From assembly GCA_030834895.1 (NCBI GenBank), contig JAUQXA010000018.1, positions 1 through 64,000 on the forward strand: a stretch of DNA of 64,000 nucleotides. Direction: 5' to 3'. A program made the translations under genes and the position numbers. The DNA comes from Anaerolineales bacterium. GTDB taxonomy: Bacteria > Chloroflexota > Anaerolineae > Anaerolineales > Villigracilaceae. Positions 51,282-59,896 of the stretch are shown piece after piece (positions within the stretch are counted from its first letter, which is position 1; each line of letters begins with the position of its first letter). The notes under the pieces are model-generated. The model saw only the letters and a program-made list of their open reading frames with translations. It was not told where the DNA came from and ran no database searches.

Positions 51282-51650
51282 CTATTGGTCGGGGAAATCG
51301 TTCCTCTGGTCGTCGTCATCGCCGGCGTCCATTTCATATTCCACGCCGTCGCTATCGAGATAGACCCACAACAGGAGCACGTGTCCATCGGGGGTATCCA
51401 CGCTGCGGGCGGCAAGGATGGGAGCATTTTCCTCCGAGCCATTTTCTGCACGGTAATGCAGATGGATGGAGGAGCGGTTATTCCAGGCGGTGTAGCAACG
51501 TTGTACAAGCGCGGGACCGTTAAAAGTTCGCAGGCGGGTGAGCGCCGGCACGGAAAGTCGCGGGCCTTCGTTCAAGCCCATTGCCCAGCCGTCGTTGACG
51601 TGCTCAAAAACCGGCGTGGGACCTTCAATAATTGTGATTTTATCGTCCAT
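51282..51650 (-). CDS. Conserved hypothetical acidic protein
   Basis: The 122-residue soluble protein starts MDDKITIIEGPTPVFEHVNDGWAMGLNEGP and ends in an acidic tail (DAGDDDDQRNDFPDQ). The middle has strands such as SSIHLHYRAENG and HVLLLWVYLDSDGVEYE. I recognise no domain. AGG lies 9 bases before the chosen ATG 51650. Confidence 0.65.
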   Translation of the reverse strand: MDDKITIIEGPTPVFEHVNDGWAMGLNEGPRLSVPALTRLRTFNGPALVQRCYTAWNNRSSIHLHYRAENGSEENAPILAARSVDTPDGHVLLLWVYLDSDGVEYEMDAGDDDDQRNDFPDQ

Positions 51651-51738
51651 AAGTTTACCTGTTTGTAGTGCGGGAATATACCACAAACAGGGCGAGGATT
51701 CCTTTCAGAATCTTATTAGAATTTTTGGGCGGTCGAAA

Positions 51739-52818
51739 CTACAGGGAATGCAAAATTTCCCGCACCAGTCTGGGACCGCGATAGATCAATCCCGTGTAGA
51801 TTTGGATCAGGGTCGCGCCCATATCCAGCCGTTTTTTCGCGTCGTCCGGATTCATGATTCCACCGACGCTGACGATTGACACCTGTCCATTGACCTTTTT
51901 CACCGTCTGAGCCAGAACCGCTTCGCTCCTCGCCCGGAGCGGGCTGCCGCTCAACCCGCCTGATTCTCCCTTTTGGCTCGACTGCAACCCATCGCGTCCC
52001 AAAGTCGTGTTCGTCACGATGATGCCATCCATCCGCGAACGCAGCACCGCTTCGATGGCGTCATCGAGTTCGGCTTTGGTCATATCCGGCGAAAGTTTTA
52101 CGAGAATGGGAATGCGCTTCTTGTATTGTTTCTGTTCCAGCAGGCGCTGCTGGTGGATGTGACCCAGCAGGGTTTCGAGCACGGCGCGGCTTTGCAGGTC
52201 GCGCAGTCCCGCCGTGTTTGGCGAGCTGACGTTGATCGCCAGATAATCGGCATAACGCCCAAAGTTTTGCACCAGCGCCAGATAATCAAGGACAGCCTCT
52301 TCGTTGGGAGTATTTTTGTTTTTGCCGAGGTTAATTCCCAACATGGCGCTTGTTGATAGGCGCTTAAAACGTGTACGACTTCGTCCAAAACCAAGGATGC
52401 GCTCGACGAAATTGGCCTTGTATGCGGGGTCCAATTCCACCTGCATGAACTCGGAGCCGCGGGAGGGGAATCCCATGCGGTTGATGACGGCTTCATCCTC
52501 CACCAGGCGGAAAATGCGCGGAGATGGATTCCCAGGCTGGGGCAGGGAAGTGACCGTCCCAATCTCCACGTGACCAAACCCCAGCGCAGAGAGTCCGCGG
52601 ATGGCAATGCCGTCCTTGTCATACCCAGCCGCGATGCCAATGGGATTTTTGAAGGTCAGCCCAAAAGCATCGACTGGTTTGGAGGGGGCGTAAAAAAGCA
52701 ACTGCAACATCCAGCGCGAAGGGGCAAAGTTCCCCGCAAGACGCAGGGCTTTCAGCGTGCGCTCGTGGGCAACTTCAGGGTCGAGGCGGAAGAGGTAGGG
52801 ACGGATGAGATTGTACAT
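51739..52818 (-). CDS. pyrD: Dihydroorotate dehydrogenase, class 2 (quinone)
   Basis: The 359-residue protein has the class 2 amphipathic N-terminal membrane helix (MYNLIRPYLFRLDPEVAHERTLKAL), NPIGIAAGYDKDG, the catalytic region NVSSPNTAGLRDLQ with Ser, and the FMN site VSVGGIMNPDDAKKRL and YTGLIYRGP. It oxidises dihydroorotate to orotate, passing electrons to quinone. The start lies 44 bp inside the upstream acetyltransferase gene. Confidence 0.96.
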   Translation of the reverse strand: MYNLIRPYLFRLDPEVAHERTLKALRLAGNFAPSRWMLQLLFYAPSKPVDAFGLTFKNPIGIAAGYDKDGIAIRGLSALGFGHVEIGTVTSLPQPGNPSPRIFRLVEDEAVINRMGFPSRGSEFMQVELDPAYKANFVERILGFGRSRTRFKRLSTSAMLGINLGKNKNTPNEEAVLDYLALVQNFGRYADYLAINVSSPNTAGLRDLQSRAVLETLLGHIHQQRLLEQKQYKKRIPILVKLSPDMTKAELDDAIEAVLRSRMDGIIVTNTTLGRDGLQSSQKGESGGLSGSPLRARSEAVLAQTVKKVNGQVSIVSVGGIMNPDDAKKRLDMGATLIQIYTGLIYRGPRLVREILHSL

Positions 52819-53728
52819 CGATTCCTTTTTTGCGATAGCCGCGCATCACGCGCTCGGTGACAAAACCAAAGTTATTGTAGAGTTTCAAGGCGGGGACATT
52901 ATCCGCGTTCACGGTCAGACTTATCTTGTCCACTTCTGGAAAAGATAGCATCCAATCAATGCCTGCGGCGAGCAATATCGCTCCAAGTCCGCGACCACGC
53001 ATGGATTCATCCACACCGATGAAATCAATATAGCCTGAACGTGCGTCGATCTCCGCCTTGCAGAAGTGATACCCTTTCATTATTCCATCTTCACGCCCGA
53101 GGAACAGTCGGTGGGTAGCATTCAATTTTTCAACAATCTGGCGCGCCGTAAAATATGTGGTTGGGAAAAGAGTGGTATGACAGCGCTCGAATTGCTCGAA
53201 AAAATCGGGAGAATAATCCACAATCGAGAACAGAGTCTCATGAGGCGACGGCTTTTTATAGTTCGCCCGTTCGAGTGAGACAACAGCATTTTCCGAACGC
53301 ACAGGGAAACCATGCCGTTCGGCGAAAGCCGCCAGATTTAGATTGCGGACATCGCAAAATAAATCCTGTTCGTTTATTCCGTCCGGGATAGCCCTCTCGC
53401 TGGCTGCATAAAGTTCATCCGCCACAGTCTGCCAGTCCGCATGTTCAACCAGCGGACCATACAGCCAGGCGCGGCTGATTTCGGGATCCGCGTCCACGCC
53501 GAAGACACCAACAAGCCTCTCACCGTCGTAGGCAAGTTGAAATCCCTCGGCGGGTGGAATGATACACTCAGCCAGCGAGGAGCGCGCATCCGCCTCTCCC
53601 TCGCCAAAGAAGCCAATGTGATGAGAGTCGTGACCGTTTAGGCGGACAACAAAGTCAACCAGTTCCTCGAAATGTTCTATTCCACACGGAATGATTTTCA
53701 TTTGCGTATCACTCATTATTCCAATCAC
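52775..53728 (-). CDS. GNAT acetyltransferase inside the pyr operon
   Basis: The 317-residue protein has two acetyltransferase-like halves. The C-terminal half (about 150-305) has the clear acetyl-CoA motif SMRGRGLGAILLAAGIDWML and VPALKLYNNFGFVTERVMRGYRKKG. The first half is weaker. The layout resembles mycothiol-synthase-like double GNATs, but the substrate is unknown. A GTG at 53728 overlaps the pyrE stop; ATG 53716 is an alternative start. Its end overlaps pyrD by 44 bp. Confidence 0.82.
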   Translation of the reverse strand: MIGIMSDTQMKIIPCGIEHFEELVDFVVRLNGHDSHHIGFFGEGEADARSSLAECIIPPAEGFQLAYDGERLVGVFGVDADPEISRAWLYGPLVEHADWQTVADELYAASERAIPDGINEQDLFCDVRNLNLAAFAERHGFPVRSENAVVSLERANYKKPSPHETLFSIVDYSPDFFEQFERCHTTLFPTTYFTARQIVEKLNATHRLFLGREDGIMKGYHFCKAEIDARSGYIDFIGVDESMRGRGLGAILLAAGIDWMLSFPEVDKISLTVNADNVPALKLYNNFGFVTERVMRGYRKKGIDVQSHPSLPLPPRP

Positions 53729-54345
53729 CCTGTCTGTACCAAAAACTTCCTCGTCTCCTCGATCTTATCCTTTTCCACCTTGCCCGTTGACTCGTAATAG
53801 TCCAGCAATTGGGTGATGGTCAAGACGGCGTGCATGGCATAGCCCGCCTGTTCGAGGGATTCCCTCGCACCCGATTGACGGTCGACAAGAACAACAATAT
53901 CCTTCACTTTCAAACCAACGCCCGTCAGTTTTTCGATGGCTTCAAACTTACTCCCTCCTGTGGTGGCAAGATCGTCAATCACGGCGATGGTCTCGCCGGC
54001 GTTGAAGTCGCCTTCAATCTCGGCTTTCGTTCCATAGGTCTTCACTTCCTTGCGCGGATAGATCATCGGGTAGCCGCCTTGCAGGGAAATGGCTGTGGCA
54101 ATAGGAATGGCGGCGTAGGGCAGACCCGCAATGCGATCAAATTTCAGGTTTGCGAGAATCGGCAGATAAGCCGCACCGATCTGCTCCAGTAGTTTGGGAT
54201 AGGTAATAATGCGACGCAGATCAATGTAAATGGGGGATTTCAGTCCCGACTTGAGAGTAAACTCACCGAACTTGATACAACCGGCAGAAAGGAGTCCATC
54301 GGCGAGGGAGGATTGGTTATCGGAGATTGGTAATTGGGTTGGCAT
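53725..54345 (-). CDS. pyrE: Orotate phosphoribosyltransferase
   Basis: The 206-residue protein has FTLKSGLKSPIYIDLRR, the PRPP motif TIAVIDDLATTGGSKFEAIEKL and IVVLVDRQSGARESLEQAGY. It makes orotidine monophosphate from orotate and PRPP. The first ten residues (PTQLPISDNQ) come from a CCAATTACCAATC-type repeat, so the true start may be a little later. It is downstream of pyrF by 32 bp. Confidence 0.95.
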   Translation of the reverse strand: MPTQLPISDNQSSLADGLLSAGCIKFGEFTLKSGLKSPIYIDLRRIITYPKLLEQIGAAYLPILANLKFDRIAGLPYAAIPIATAISLQGGYPMIYPRKEVKTYGTKAEIEGDFNAGETIAVIDDLATTGGSKFEAIEKLTGVGLKVKDIVVLVDRQSGARESLEQAGYAMHAVLTITQLLDYYESTGKVEKDKIEETRKFLVQTG

Positions 54346-54377
54346 GATGAGGTATCCTTTATCCCTGTTTATCAGGT

Positions 54378-55199
54378 CTATCTCTGGCTCAATTCCCTTT
54401 TGATACGCAAAATCTCATCCCGAAACTCAGCGGCGGCACGTCCCGGCTTTTCGGCGCGGGAGATCCCACGAGACACGTTGATGAGCATCCCCTTGCCATC
54501 TTTGCGGAGTCCCGTTTTTAGCGCAGATTCCAATTCTCCCCCCTGTGCACCAACGCCTGGAGCAAGGAACCATAAATCTGGTGCAACAGCGCGAACATTT
54601 ACCATCGCTTCGAGGTGGGTGGCACCAACGACGAGACCAATATTATTTTTCACGTTCCACAATTGGGCAAGCCTGGCAACATGGATGTAGAGGAATTCAC
54701 CAGTCGCAAGTTGCACATCCTGCAAATCACCGCTGCCCTTGTTGGATGTCTTGCAGAGCAGGAACACCCCTTTCTCCGAGTTTTGGATGAATGGGTCGAT
54801 GGAATCTTTGCCAAGATATGGATTCAGGGTAATGCAATGCGCGCCCAAGCTCTCGAACGCAGATTTGGCATACGCCTCGGCAGTCGAGGCAATGTCGCCG
54901 CGCTTGGCATCGAGGATGACGGGAATCAGCGAGCCGAGTCGGACCGATTCCGCCTGAATGGCTTCGATGACCTCCTTGAGCGCAGACCAGCCGTCCGCGC
55001 CGAAGACCTCGAAGAAGGCAACGTTGGGTTTGAAGGCCGCGGCGTAGGGAGCGGTCTGCTTGACCAGAGTCAGGCAAAAGTCCAGGGCGGCTGCGGTGGT
55101 GGGTTGTTTTAGATCGGGAACATGTGGATCGAGTCCGACGCAAAGCAGGGAGGACGAATCATCCACCCGTTTTTCGAGAAATGTGAAGAAGGATTCCAT
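54378..55199 (-). CDS. pyrF: Orotidine 5'-phosphate decarboxylase
   Basis: The 273-residue protein is a type 2 OMP decarboxylase: FLTLVKQTAPYAAAFKPNVAFFE-like N-terminus, PVILDAKRGDIASTAEAYAKSAFE with the catalytic Asp-Lys-Asp cluster, GLVVGATHLEAM and WFLAPGVGAQGGEL. It makes UMP. It is the first gene of the operon pyrF-pyrE-GNAT-pyrD on the minus strand. Confidence 0.96.
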   Translation of the reverse strand: MESFFTFLEKRVDDSSSLLCVGLDPHVPDLKQPTTAAALDFCLTLVKQTAPYAAAFKPNVAFFEVFGADGWSALKEVIEAIQAESVRLGSLIPVILDAKRGDIASTAEAYAKSAFESLGAHCITLNPYLGKDSIDPFIQNSEKGVFLLCKTSNKGSGDLQDVQLATGEFLYIHVARLAQLWNVKNNIGLVVGATHLEAMVNVRAVAPDLWFLAPGVGAQGGELESALKTGLRKDGKGMLINVSRGISRAEKPGRAAAEFRDEILRIKRELSQR

Positions 55200-55223
55200 G
55201 AGGGATAGTATACCCTCAGCCGG

Positions 55224-58200
55224 TTATTCCACAAACGCTTCCCACTTGCTCATGTTTTGGTAAACAGATCGATCTCCCTGCCAGCCGAATTGATCCCAAA
55301 AGAAGGAACGCCAGATATCGGCGCCATAGCCGCGGCACTCGGCAAAGAGGAAATCGGCGGGGAGGGTATCAGGCAGATCGCAGACGGGAGATTCGAAAGC
55401 TTCGCCTCCCGGCATGGTTGGGACTTCGCCCTCGCGTGAATTGATAAGATTGGGGGTGGGGACGCAATCCTCGTACCAGGAACCGTTGCCATCGGGCAGG
55501 CGGCACACGGACTGATCTTCGACTTTTGCAATGGCATAGGTGTAAGCATCATAGATCTTGCCATTGGGGTTGATCAAACGCACCGTATCGCCGCCGTCGC
55601 CAAGCAGAATGTTGGTTTGCAACCCGTAGAAAATGGCGCGTTCGCCGGGTTTCAAGGTGAGGTTCGGCAGGACATACGGAGTGGAACCGCTGTCCGCCTC
55701 GTCATCCAGTTTCCAGCCATTCAGGTTGACATCCACAATGCTGATGTTCTTGATCTCGATAAATTCATCGAAGACATCCACCCTGCCATCCTGGTTCCAG
55801 TCGAAGCCTGGGCGGGCGAGAAACTCGTTGATGACGGGTCTGATAAGCGCCGCCGCGGTGGGGATTGGACTGACAGGGGTGGCGGTTGGGACAAGACCGG
55901 CGGAGTTGCCTCTTTTTGGCGTGCCGTAAATTGGATCGCCGTTTGCATCCAGTCCATTTCTTGGCGTACCGACATTGGTTGCCCAGGTATTATCGGAGTC
56001 GATCAGTATGTTCAACCTTTCCATCGACCCACGATTGGACCTGGAATCGGCGCTTCCCGCAGGCCATGCGCCGCCGTCCTTGTTGGCGCTATCGAGGAAA
56101 TAGCTCTGGTTACTGCAAAGGTAAAGAATTTCCCCCGAATCCAAAAGCGCCGGAATGGTATCAAGATAAATTTGATCCGCGGATACATCGGAAACAGTGG
56201 TATTGTCACCGGGAGTGGAACCGCGTTCAAGGAGGAAGAACCCGCCTTTTGCGATCCTGGTGCCGCTTGCCAGCGCAATATAGTCATAGCTTGATGGACT
56301 GGTGCAACCGTTCTTTTTTATCTTCCAGCCGGTAAGCGTGATATCGACACTACTTGGGTTATAAAGCTCGATCCATTCATCCTCCGGGCTTGCGGCGGTG
56401 CCGCCCCAGGCGACCTCATTGATGACAACCGACCTGAAAGGAGTAACTGCGGCGGCGGCGTAATCATCCTCAGAGGCGGACCTGTTTGCCGGGGTCGAAT
56501 CCGGGTCATCCTGGTCGGACTTCCACACTTCCGCAACATTGGTCTTTATGCCGGTAGAAGCAACGGTTGCAGTAATGGTCATTGTTTTCGACGTACCATT
56601 CGGCAAGTCGCCCACCCTCCAGATGCCAGAGTATCTATTGTAGTCATTCCCGATGGAATCGGACACGTACGTCAGACCCGAAGGCAGCAGGGATTTTACC
56701 TGCACGCCGCTTGTATTAGCCAACCCCGCATTTCGGACGGTGATCCAAAAGACTACATTATCTCCGATATTCGGATTCCCATTGTTTACCGTCTGAGTTA
56801 CCGATAAATCCGCCGCCGGGGCGCTGGCGTCGTCATCCTCGGTACATTGGGTAATGGTTCCATAACAATTAGCGGGCAGGGAATCAGGGTCGACCTCATT
56901 GACACCGGAGACTTGTGCCCAATTGACAGAAAGCGAAGTAAAGGTGGTTGTGACGGTCAAGGTGGCGCTTGCGCCGTCCAATAAAGAAGGAATCGTCCAA
57001 TCGCCTGTACCCATGGTATAAGTTCCCGCGGTACTTCCGTGCGACACATAAACATAATTAACGGGAAGTGCAAGCTTCGAGTTTTTTACTGTTATATTGG
57101 AAGCATCATCCGGTCCATCGTTTCTGACCGTGATGCGAAAGACGGCATTGCCCCCAGCCACTGACACTGTCTGGGAGAGATTCAGATCCGCAATCGGCAC
57201 TTCCAGGCTATCACCATCATCCTCACCGCGGTCGCCATTGCCTGTTGTGGAATTCGGATCGTACTGATCGGACCTCCATACCTCGGCAAAATTTTTCGTT
57301 CCATCGCCATCTGCCTGCACTTTTACTGTAATGGACAAGGTCGCTTCCCCACCGCTGACTAGCTCCGAAATGACCCAAATACCCGTACCGCTGTTGTAAG
57401 TTCCAGCGCTACTTGTGTATGAGACATAATCCAGACCCGAAGGCAGCAAATCCCTTACCTGCACATTCGTGGCTTTATCGGGTCCCGCATTGAGGAGACG
57501 TAGTTTGAATGTAACTTGACCCGCCGCGTTGACCTTGATAAGGCTTGTATTTGGAGGGTCTGGAGGAACATGCGCTAGGCTTAGATTGGCTTCTCCCGAA
57601 AGTGGGTTGAAGATGGTTGCGGTGGCTGTAGCGGGCAGATACTCATTGGAACTTACAGTGGACGAATAAGGAGGCGGATTGGTTGCAACCACCCTCGCTG
57701 TGACATTTAATGTGGCACTCGAACCAATGGCAAGGTTACCTATTATCCAGTTGGTGCCATTATAAGTTCCCACACTGGCGGAATATGAAATATATGTCAG
57801 CCCGGCAGGCAAAACAGGTATAGGAGCACTCACTTGAACGCCTGTTGCCTCATCAGGATTACTTGATGGATTGCTCACCGTAATTGTAAACACTACATTG
57901 GAGCCAACACTTGGGTTTGGGTTGTTTACAGTGTTTGTAATGTTTAAAGTAGTCGCGCCAGGCGTAGACACCTGAGCCGAAGCAAAATCATCTTCTGTGG
58001 TAATTCCATTTCCTGGAGTCGAATCAGGGTCAAATTGATCAAAATTCCATATTTCAGCCTGATTTGTTTTCAACCCAGCTGTTGTAATATTTGCTGTGAT
58101 ACTTAATGTTGCAGTTGATCCGCTTACTAATGAGGGTATGCTCCAAAGACTTGTAGCATTATTGTATGAACCATCAGTTGCGGATATAGAATACCCCGTT

Positions 58201-58973
58201 AATCCCGCAGTAGGAAGCACATCCCTAACAGAAATATTAGTCGCGCTATAGATGCCTTGATTGGTCAGTGAAACAGTGAAAGTGATGCTATCTCCCACAT
58301 TAGGCGCAGCAGGGAGCACAGTCATTGTTAAGGAAAGATCTATTTGTGAATTGCGGGGTGTACCATTAATTGGATTACCGTCGGCTGCTAGTCCATTTCG
58401 AATTATTCCGTTATTGCTAAACCAAGCACCGGCATTACCATCTGGCGTATTACCATTCCTTTCCATGCTTGCATAAGTAGGCGTACCAGTTCCAGCAGTT
58501 CCCGCATCCCATGTATCTCCATTGCTGTTAGCAGAATCGATTTCGTTTGTCAAATTATCTCTGAGACGCAAAATCTCTCCGGCAGAATTACCAAGCGTGC
58601 CCGAATACGTTTGGTCTGCCACAATATCAGAAAGAGTATTATCATCTATACTTTCAAGCAAGTAATACCCATTTGCAGGAATTCCCCCAGTTAAGGAAAT
58701 ATTTGGGTCGCCATCATCAGCAGATAAAGTCCATCCTGATAAATCTATAAACGAATTTGTTGTATTAAACAATTCGATCCATTCGTCTGTTGTGTAACTA
58801 GAAGAAGTCCCTCCCCAAGCCACTTCACTGATAATCACATCCAATGCGTTTGCCTGCATCGGTGCGGCGCGGACGGACTGCTCCTCCTGCACAGGCAGGG
58901 AGACACCGGCTACCATACTGATCAGCACGGACAGGAATAAAACTACACGTGGGAATTTCTTCCAGTTTTCCAT
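55224..58973 (-). CDS. Large secreted protein with lamin-tail and DUF11 repeats
   Basis: The 1249-residue protein has a signal peptide (about 1-36), a lamin-tail domain (about 44-205, DVIISEVAWGGTSSSYTTDEWIELFN), five DUF11 repeats (about 210-860, each with a DLLPSGLxYVSYTSSAGTYN-like core), a second lamin-tail domain (about 865-1040) and a third (about 1060-1190, RPVINEFLARPGFDWNQDG). No LPxTG or sorting tail was recognised. DUF11 and lamin-tail repeats are typical of adhesins or S-layer-like surface proteins. The N-terminal half of the gene (roughly 57.6-58.8 kb) is more AT-rich than the rest, suggesting shuffled modules. Confidence 0.85.
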   Translation of the reverse strand: MENWKKFPRVVLFLSVLISMVAGVSLPVQEEQSVRAAPMQANALDVIISEVAWGGTSSSYTTDEWIELFNTTNSFIDLSGWTLSADDGDPNISLTGGIPANGYYLLESIDDNTLSDIVADQTYSGTLGNSAGEILRLRDNLTNEIDSANSNGDTWDAGTAGTGTPTYASMERNGNTPDGNAGAWFSNNGIIRNGLAADGNPINGTPRNSQIDLSLTMTVLPAAPNVGDSITFTVSLTNQGIYSATNISVRDVLPTAGLTGYSISATDGSYNNATSLWSIPSLVSGSTATLSITANITTAGLKTNQAEIWNFDQFDPDSTPGNGITTEDDFASAQVSTPGATTLNITNTVNNPNPSVGSNVVFTITVSNPSSNPDEATGVQVSAPIPVLPAGLTYISYSASVGTYNGTNWIIGNLAIGSSATLNVTARVVATNPPPYSSTVSSNEYLPATATATIFNPLSGEANLSLAHVPPDPPNTSLIKVNAAGQVTFKLRLLNAGPDKATNVQVRDLLPSGLDYVSYTSSAGTYNSGTGIWVISELVSGGEATLSITVKVQADGDGTKNFAEVWRSDQYDPNSTTGNGDRGEDDGDSLEVPIADLNLSQTVSVAGGNAVFRITVRNDGPDDASNITVKNSKLALPVNYVYVSHGSTAGTYTMGTGDWTIPSLLDGASATLTVTTTFTSLSVNWAQVSGVNEVDPDSLPANCYGTITQCTEDDDASAPAADLSVTQTVNNGNPNIGDNVVFWITVRNAGLANTSGVQVKSLLPSGLTYVSDSIGNDYNRYSGIWRVGDLPNGTSKTMTITATVASTGIKTNVAEVWKSDQDDPDSTPANRSASEDDYAAAAVTPFRSVVINEVAWGGTAASPEDEWIELYNPSSVDITLTGWKIKKNGCTSPSSYDYIALASGTRIAKGGFFLLERGSTPGDNTTVSDVSADQIYLDTIPALLDSGEILYLCSNQSYFLDSANKDGGAWPAGSADSRSNRGSMERLNILIDSDNTWATNVGTPRNGLDANGDPIYGTPKRGNSAGLVPTATPVSPIPTAAALIRPVINEFLARPGFDWNQDGRVDVFDEFIEIKNISIVDVNLNGWKLDDEADSGSTPYVLPNLTLKPGERAIFYGLQTNILLGDGGDTVRLINPNGKIYDAYTYAIAKVEDQSVCRLPDGNGSWYEDCVPTPNLINSREGEVPTMPGGEAFESPVCDLPDTLPADFLFAECRGYGADIWRSFFWDQFGWQGDRSVYQNMSKWEAFVE

Positions 58974-59106
58974 AGAAATGGGAACAGAAAAAAACAGGAT
59001 GTGGATTCTGTCCGGCGCGCAAGGTCGACTTTCGACGAGACGCGCGTCAAAACATCCACACCACCATTATACGCCACCCTCAGTTCGATTTTCCATTAAA
59101 AGTCAA

Positions 59107-59130
59107 GGCATGACCCAAATTGATCATGCC
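59107..59130 (-). terminator. Weak hairpin at the spoVS stop codon
   Basis: GGCATGA (59107-59113) pairs with TCATGCC (59124-59130), overlapping the stop, with only a short T-rich tail on the minus strand. Confidence 0.4.
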
Positions 59131-59396
59131 TGTGGTTGACGCACTTCGATCACCATCTTGATGGCAGTGCGGACCTTGTCGTCAATTGTCACTTCCACAA
59201 ATTCGGGGACGCACACGATTTCGACGCCATCGAGTTTGAGGTAACCGGTCGCGAGTGTCCAGGCCTTGACGGCCTGATTCACTGCGCCCGCTCCAATGGC
59301 CTGTACTTCTGCCCGTTTATGTTCACGGACTACGCCCGCGATTGCCCCGGCGACTGCTGAGGTACGGGAGTTGGCTGAAACTTTGATAATATCCAT
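59124..59396 (-). CDS. spoVS: Stage V sporulation protein S (SpoVS/Alba-like)
   Basis: The 90-residue protein is a typical SpoVS: MDIIKVSANSRTSAVAGAIAGVVREHKRAEVQAIGAGAVNQAVKA, with an Alba-like alpha/beta fold. In spore formers it affects septation and coat assembly; in other bacteria it is a small nucleic-acid or regulatory protein. The ATG 59396 has a GGGAGG site. It lies next to the candidate replication origin. Confidence 0.95.
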   Translation of the reverse strand: MDIIKVSANSRTSAVAGAIAGVVREHKRAEVQAIGAGAVNQAVKAWTLATGYLKLDGVEIVCVPEFVEVTIDDKVRTAIKMVIEVRQPQA

Positions 59397-59518
59397 GGCA
59401 ACCTCCCAAGGTTGGCTAAGATGGGTACGGACTTTCTTAATCTGAATTGTACAGGATACCCATTTTAGATTCAAGTATATGTTTATATTTACTATGGAAT
59501 CGTAATAGTATTAGGGGG

Positions 59519-59826
59519 TGTGGATACTGTGGATAATCGTATTGCAATACCATCTGTGGAGGAAGTTGGTTGGATACCCCCATCCCTGCGGCCTACAATT
59601 GATTTTGGTTTTTGTTCAACTGTGGATGGAATATGGATAATTATTCCACTGGGCTGAAGGTATTTTTGATCACTTGCCGGGTATTTACTATATATTGGCT
59701 GTGCTTCTGATTGCCCCCCATATATAGTGGTCTTGGTTTTTAGGAAAACAACAGCCTTTGTGAAAAAGTGTTGCTATTGTCCACAGGCGGGGCAAGTTTT
59801 CCACAGTTTTGCCAGACTTATCCCCA
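59519..59826. other. Candidate chromosomal replication origin (DnaA-box cluster)
   Basis: This non-coding region between spoVS and pyrC holds one perfect DnaA box, TTATCCACA (minus strand, 59528-59536), and five single-mismatch boxes: GTATCCACA (59519-59527, minus), TTATCCATA (59632-59640, minus), TTGTCCACA (59777-59785, plus), TTTTCCACA (59797-59805, plus) and TTATCCCCA (59818-59826, plus). Left-hand boxes face one way and right-hand boxes the other, around an AT-rich centre (TTTACTATATATTGG near 59683-59697). This symmetry fits an oriC. The rest of 59397-59896 shows no gene. Confidence 0.6.
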
Positions 59827-59896
59827 GTTTGGGAGCCGTCCGACAAAACCTGTCTAAACAAGTACCCCCAAATATGGGACTGGATTTCGGATAGTA

